Shown here one piece after another: positions 35,342-36,386 of a stretch of DNA of 36,386 bases. Numbering within the stretch: the stretch's first letter is position 1; every line of letters starts with the position of its first letter. Position numbers and translations under genes: made by a program. This stretch comes from Bacteroidales bacterium. GTDB taxonomy: Bacteria; Bacteroidota; Bacteroidia; Bacteroidales; UBA12077. The notes under the pieces were generated by a model. The model was not told where the DNA came from. It searched no databases and worked only from the letters and a program-made list of their open reading frames with translations. The DNA is taken from contig JAQIBH010000044.1 of assembly GCA_027859205.1 (NCBI GenBank), positions 1-36,386 of the forward strand, read 5' to 3'.

Positions 35342-35571
35342 TGCAAGCGTTTAAAAAGTTTGTTTTCCAAGAATTAATATTTAGTGTAATTCTTGGTTTA
35401 GTAGCATTTGTATTATTTCAAACTGTTTTAAAAGAACATTATTTACCAGTTTTTTGGATATTATTTGCAATACTAACGGTTTTTACTGCCATATTTCATT
35501 ATTCCATTGTACAAGCGGGCAATAAAGAATTATCAAACTTTTCTTCATTTGAAATTATTTTAAAAATTTAG
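35341..35571 (+). CDS. ATP synthase I-like membrane protein, apparently shortened
   Basis: 76 residues with two clear TM helices (about 10-28 and 36-54), starting on the stop codon of the AtpZ-like gene (1-base overlap). The position and the N-terminal pattern fit the AtpI-like protein that sits between AtpZ and atpB in Bacteroidota. Those relatives, as I remember them, run to roughly 125-135 residues with four helices. Here the protein stops after the second helix with a short tail (N-F-S-S-F-E-I-I-L-K-I), and no atpB follows. It may be truncated at a rearrangement or assembly join just downstream. A naturally short form cannot be excluded. Confidence 0.65.
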   Translation: MQAFKKFVFQELIFSVILGLVAFVLFQTVLKEHYLPVFWILFAILTVFTAIFHYSIVQAGNKELSNFSSFEIILKI

Positions 35572-35632
35572 ATTTTCACAAATTTAACAATAAACTTTTT
35601 ACTGCTGAGGGAAAAATTATCCAACAATATAT

Positions 35633-36386
35633 TTACGATAATTTACCTTCATTTACCAGTTTTAAAATTAATTCGCCAAAAAGTGTATTGGCCCATGCAA
35701 ACCATGAACGCGAAAAATTTTCAGGATCATCTTTATGGAATGTTTCATGCATAAAACCAGTATTGGCATCGGTATCGCGCAATGTTTTTACACACCACGA
35801 TATTTCTTTATCATCATTGCTGGTCATGGCCCGCATAATTATACTCATTGGCCAAATCATATCATACCCAACGTGTGGTCCGCCAATTCCTTCGGCAGCT
35901 TTTCCTTTAAAAAAATAAGGGTTGTCCCGGCTCCAAATCAGCTTTCGGGTGTTTTTATAAATTTTGTGGTTTTTATCTACGGAATCCAAATAAGGCAAAG
36001 CCAGCAAGCTCGGAATATTGGCATCATCCATAAAGGTGGAATTTCCAAATCCATCCACTTCGTATGCATAAACTTCCCCATATTTCGGATGCTCAACAAC
36101 TCCGTACTCTTGAATGGCTCCGTTCACTTCTTCTGCCAAATCCAGGCACTCTTTCGCAAATGAATAGTCATTTGTAACTTCAGTGCTAATCTCAGCCAGC
36201 TGTTTTAAAGAAACGACTGCAAAGAGATTGGACGGAATCAGGAAACCAAATGTTGTTGCATCGTCTGAAGGTCTGAAAGATGAATTGATCAGGCCAACCG
36301 GTTTTAATGGACGTCCCAAACCATTGTTGGAAAGTGTGTCTAACTGACGTGTTGTTTCGCGCATAAACCGGTAGGGACCCAGTCCG
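35633..36386 (-). CDS. GH125 exo-alpha-1,6-mannosidase, C-terminal part (runs off the window)
   Basis: At least 251 residues of a glycoside hydrolase family 125 (DUF1237) protein, which removes terminal alpha-1,6-mannose from glycans. The frame stays open through an internal ATG at 36364 to the window edge (G-P-Y-R-F upstream of it), so the true start lies outside. Family hallmarks are G-L-I-N-S-S-F-R-P-S-D-D-A-T-T (with the general-acid Asp), P-S-N-L-F-A-V-V-S-L, D-G-F-G-N-S-T-F-M-D-D-A-N-I-P-S-L, and G-F-M-H-E-T-F (likely catalytic base Glu). F-S-R-S-W-F-A-W-A-N closes the domain. GC is far higher than in the rest of the window (43-45% in two 60-base blocks I counted). It is opposite in direction to the ATP-synthase-related genes and functionally unrelated to them. 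Confidence 0.93.
   Translation of the reverse strand, partial: GLGPYRFMRETTRQLDTLSNNGLGRPLKPVGLINSSFRPSDDATTFGFLIPSNLFAVVSLKQLAEISTEVTNDYSFAKECLDLAEEVNGAIQEYGVVEHPKYGEVYAYEVDGFGNSTFMDDANIPSLLALPYLDSVDKNHKIYKNTRKLIWSRDNPYFFKGKAAEGIGGPHVGYDMIWPMSIIMRAMTSNDDKEISWCVKTLRDTDANTGFMHETFHKDDPENFSRSWFAWANTLFGELILKLVNEGKLS

Noticed and set aside
35735-36163. 142-residue open frame opposite the GH125 gene
   Set aside because: Shadow of a clear GH125 reading frame with its catalytic motifs.
1-36386. CRISPR array, tRNA or rRNA genes
   Set aside because: No regularly spaced repeats, cloverleaf-like segments or conserved rRNA stretches were seen on either strand, although this was a reading by eye.

Overview
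The window looks like a chromosomal segment of a Bacteroidota bacterium, probably from the Bacteroidales/Marinilabiliales side. Three things point there. The DNA is very AT-rich (23-25% GC in the two 60-base blocks I counted in the bulk). Several genes are preceded by the Bacteroidota-type -7 element TAnnTTTG, with no Shine-Dalgarno sequences. The gene families are also typical of the phylum: a standalone AsmA-like protein, a DUF2723 membrane protein, an NtrY/NtrC pair beside an FtsX-type permease, and a bactofilin-AtpZ pair. No rRNA, tRNA or CRISPR array was seen.

Layout. 1-2.8 kb: a possible gene start leaving the window, a SpoIIAA-like protein, a TrhP-type U32 tRNA hydroxylation protein and an unrecognised 238-residue protein. 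2.9-8 kb: an AsmA-like protein, a secreted B1 metallo-beta-lactamase-like protein that has lost two zinc ligands, and a membrane histidine kinase. 8.2-11 kb: the housekeeping operon yceD-rpmF-plsX-fabH, closed by a strong terminator. 11-16.4 kb: an NtrY-like kinase and NtrC-like regulator, divergent from an FtsX/MacB-type permease with a sigma-54-like promoter between them. 16.4-23.4 kb (minus strand): mnmH, an AIM24-family protein, a hybrid kinase with a dCache sensor, a dCache lipoprotein, and rsgA. 23.5-24.9 kb: a complete IS110/IS1111-type insertion sequence. 25-31 kb: xth, typA and a large DUF2723 protein. 31-36.4 kb: a SUI1-like factor, a large cell-surface protein with an HExxH site, a bactofilin, AtpZ and a short ATP-synthase-I-like protein. 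The last ~750 bases hold a partial GH125 mannosidase in clearly different, more GC-rich DNA.

The most striking region is the insertion sequence. It splits a dispersed palindromic repeat whose two halves still pair across the element. The non-coding right end can fold into a stem, an internal loop and a distal hairpin. One side of that loop carries CGACAAGCT, the exact complement of the right target flank, and the other side carries ACTGAG, close to the left flank. This matches the architecture of a bridge RNA (seekRNA) target-binding loop and makes a concrete prediction of how the element finds its repeat target.

Other points of interest are the degenerate metallo-beta-lactamase, the compositional break next to a short ATP-synthase-I-like gene near the right edge (transfer, rearrangement or assembly join), the sigma-54-like promoter, the paired dCache sensors, and a 17-bp tandem repeat upstream of the AsmA-like gene.
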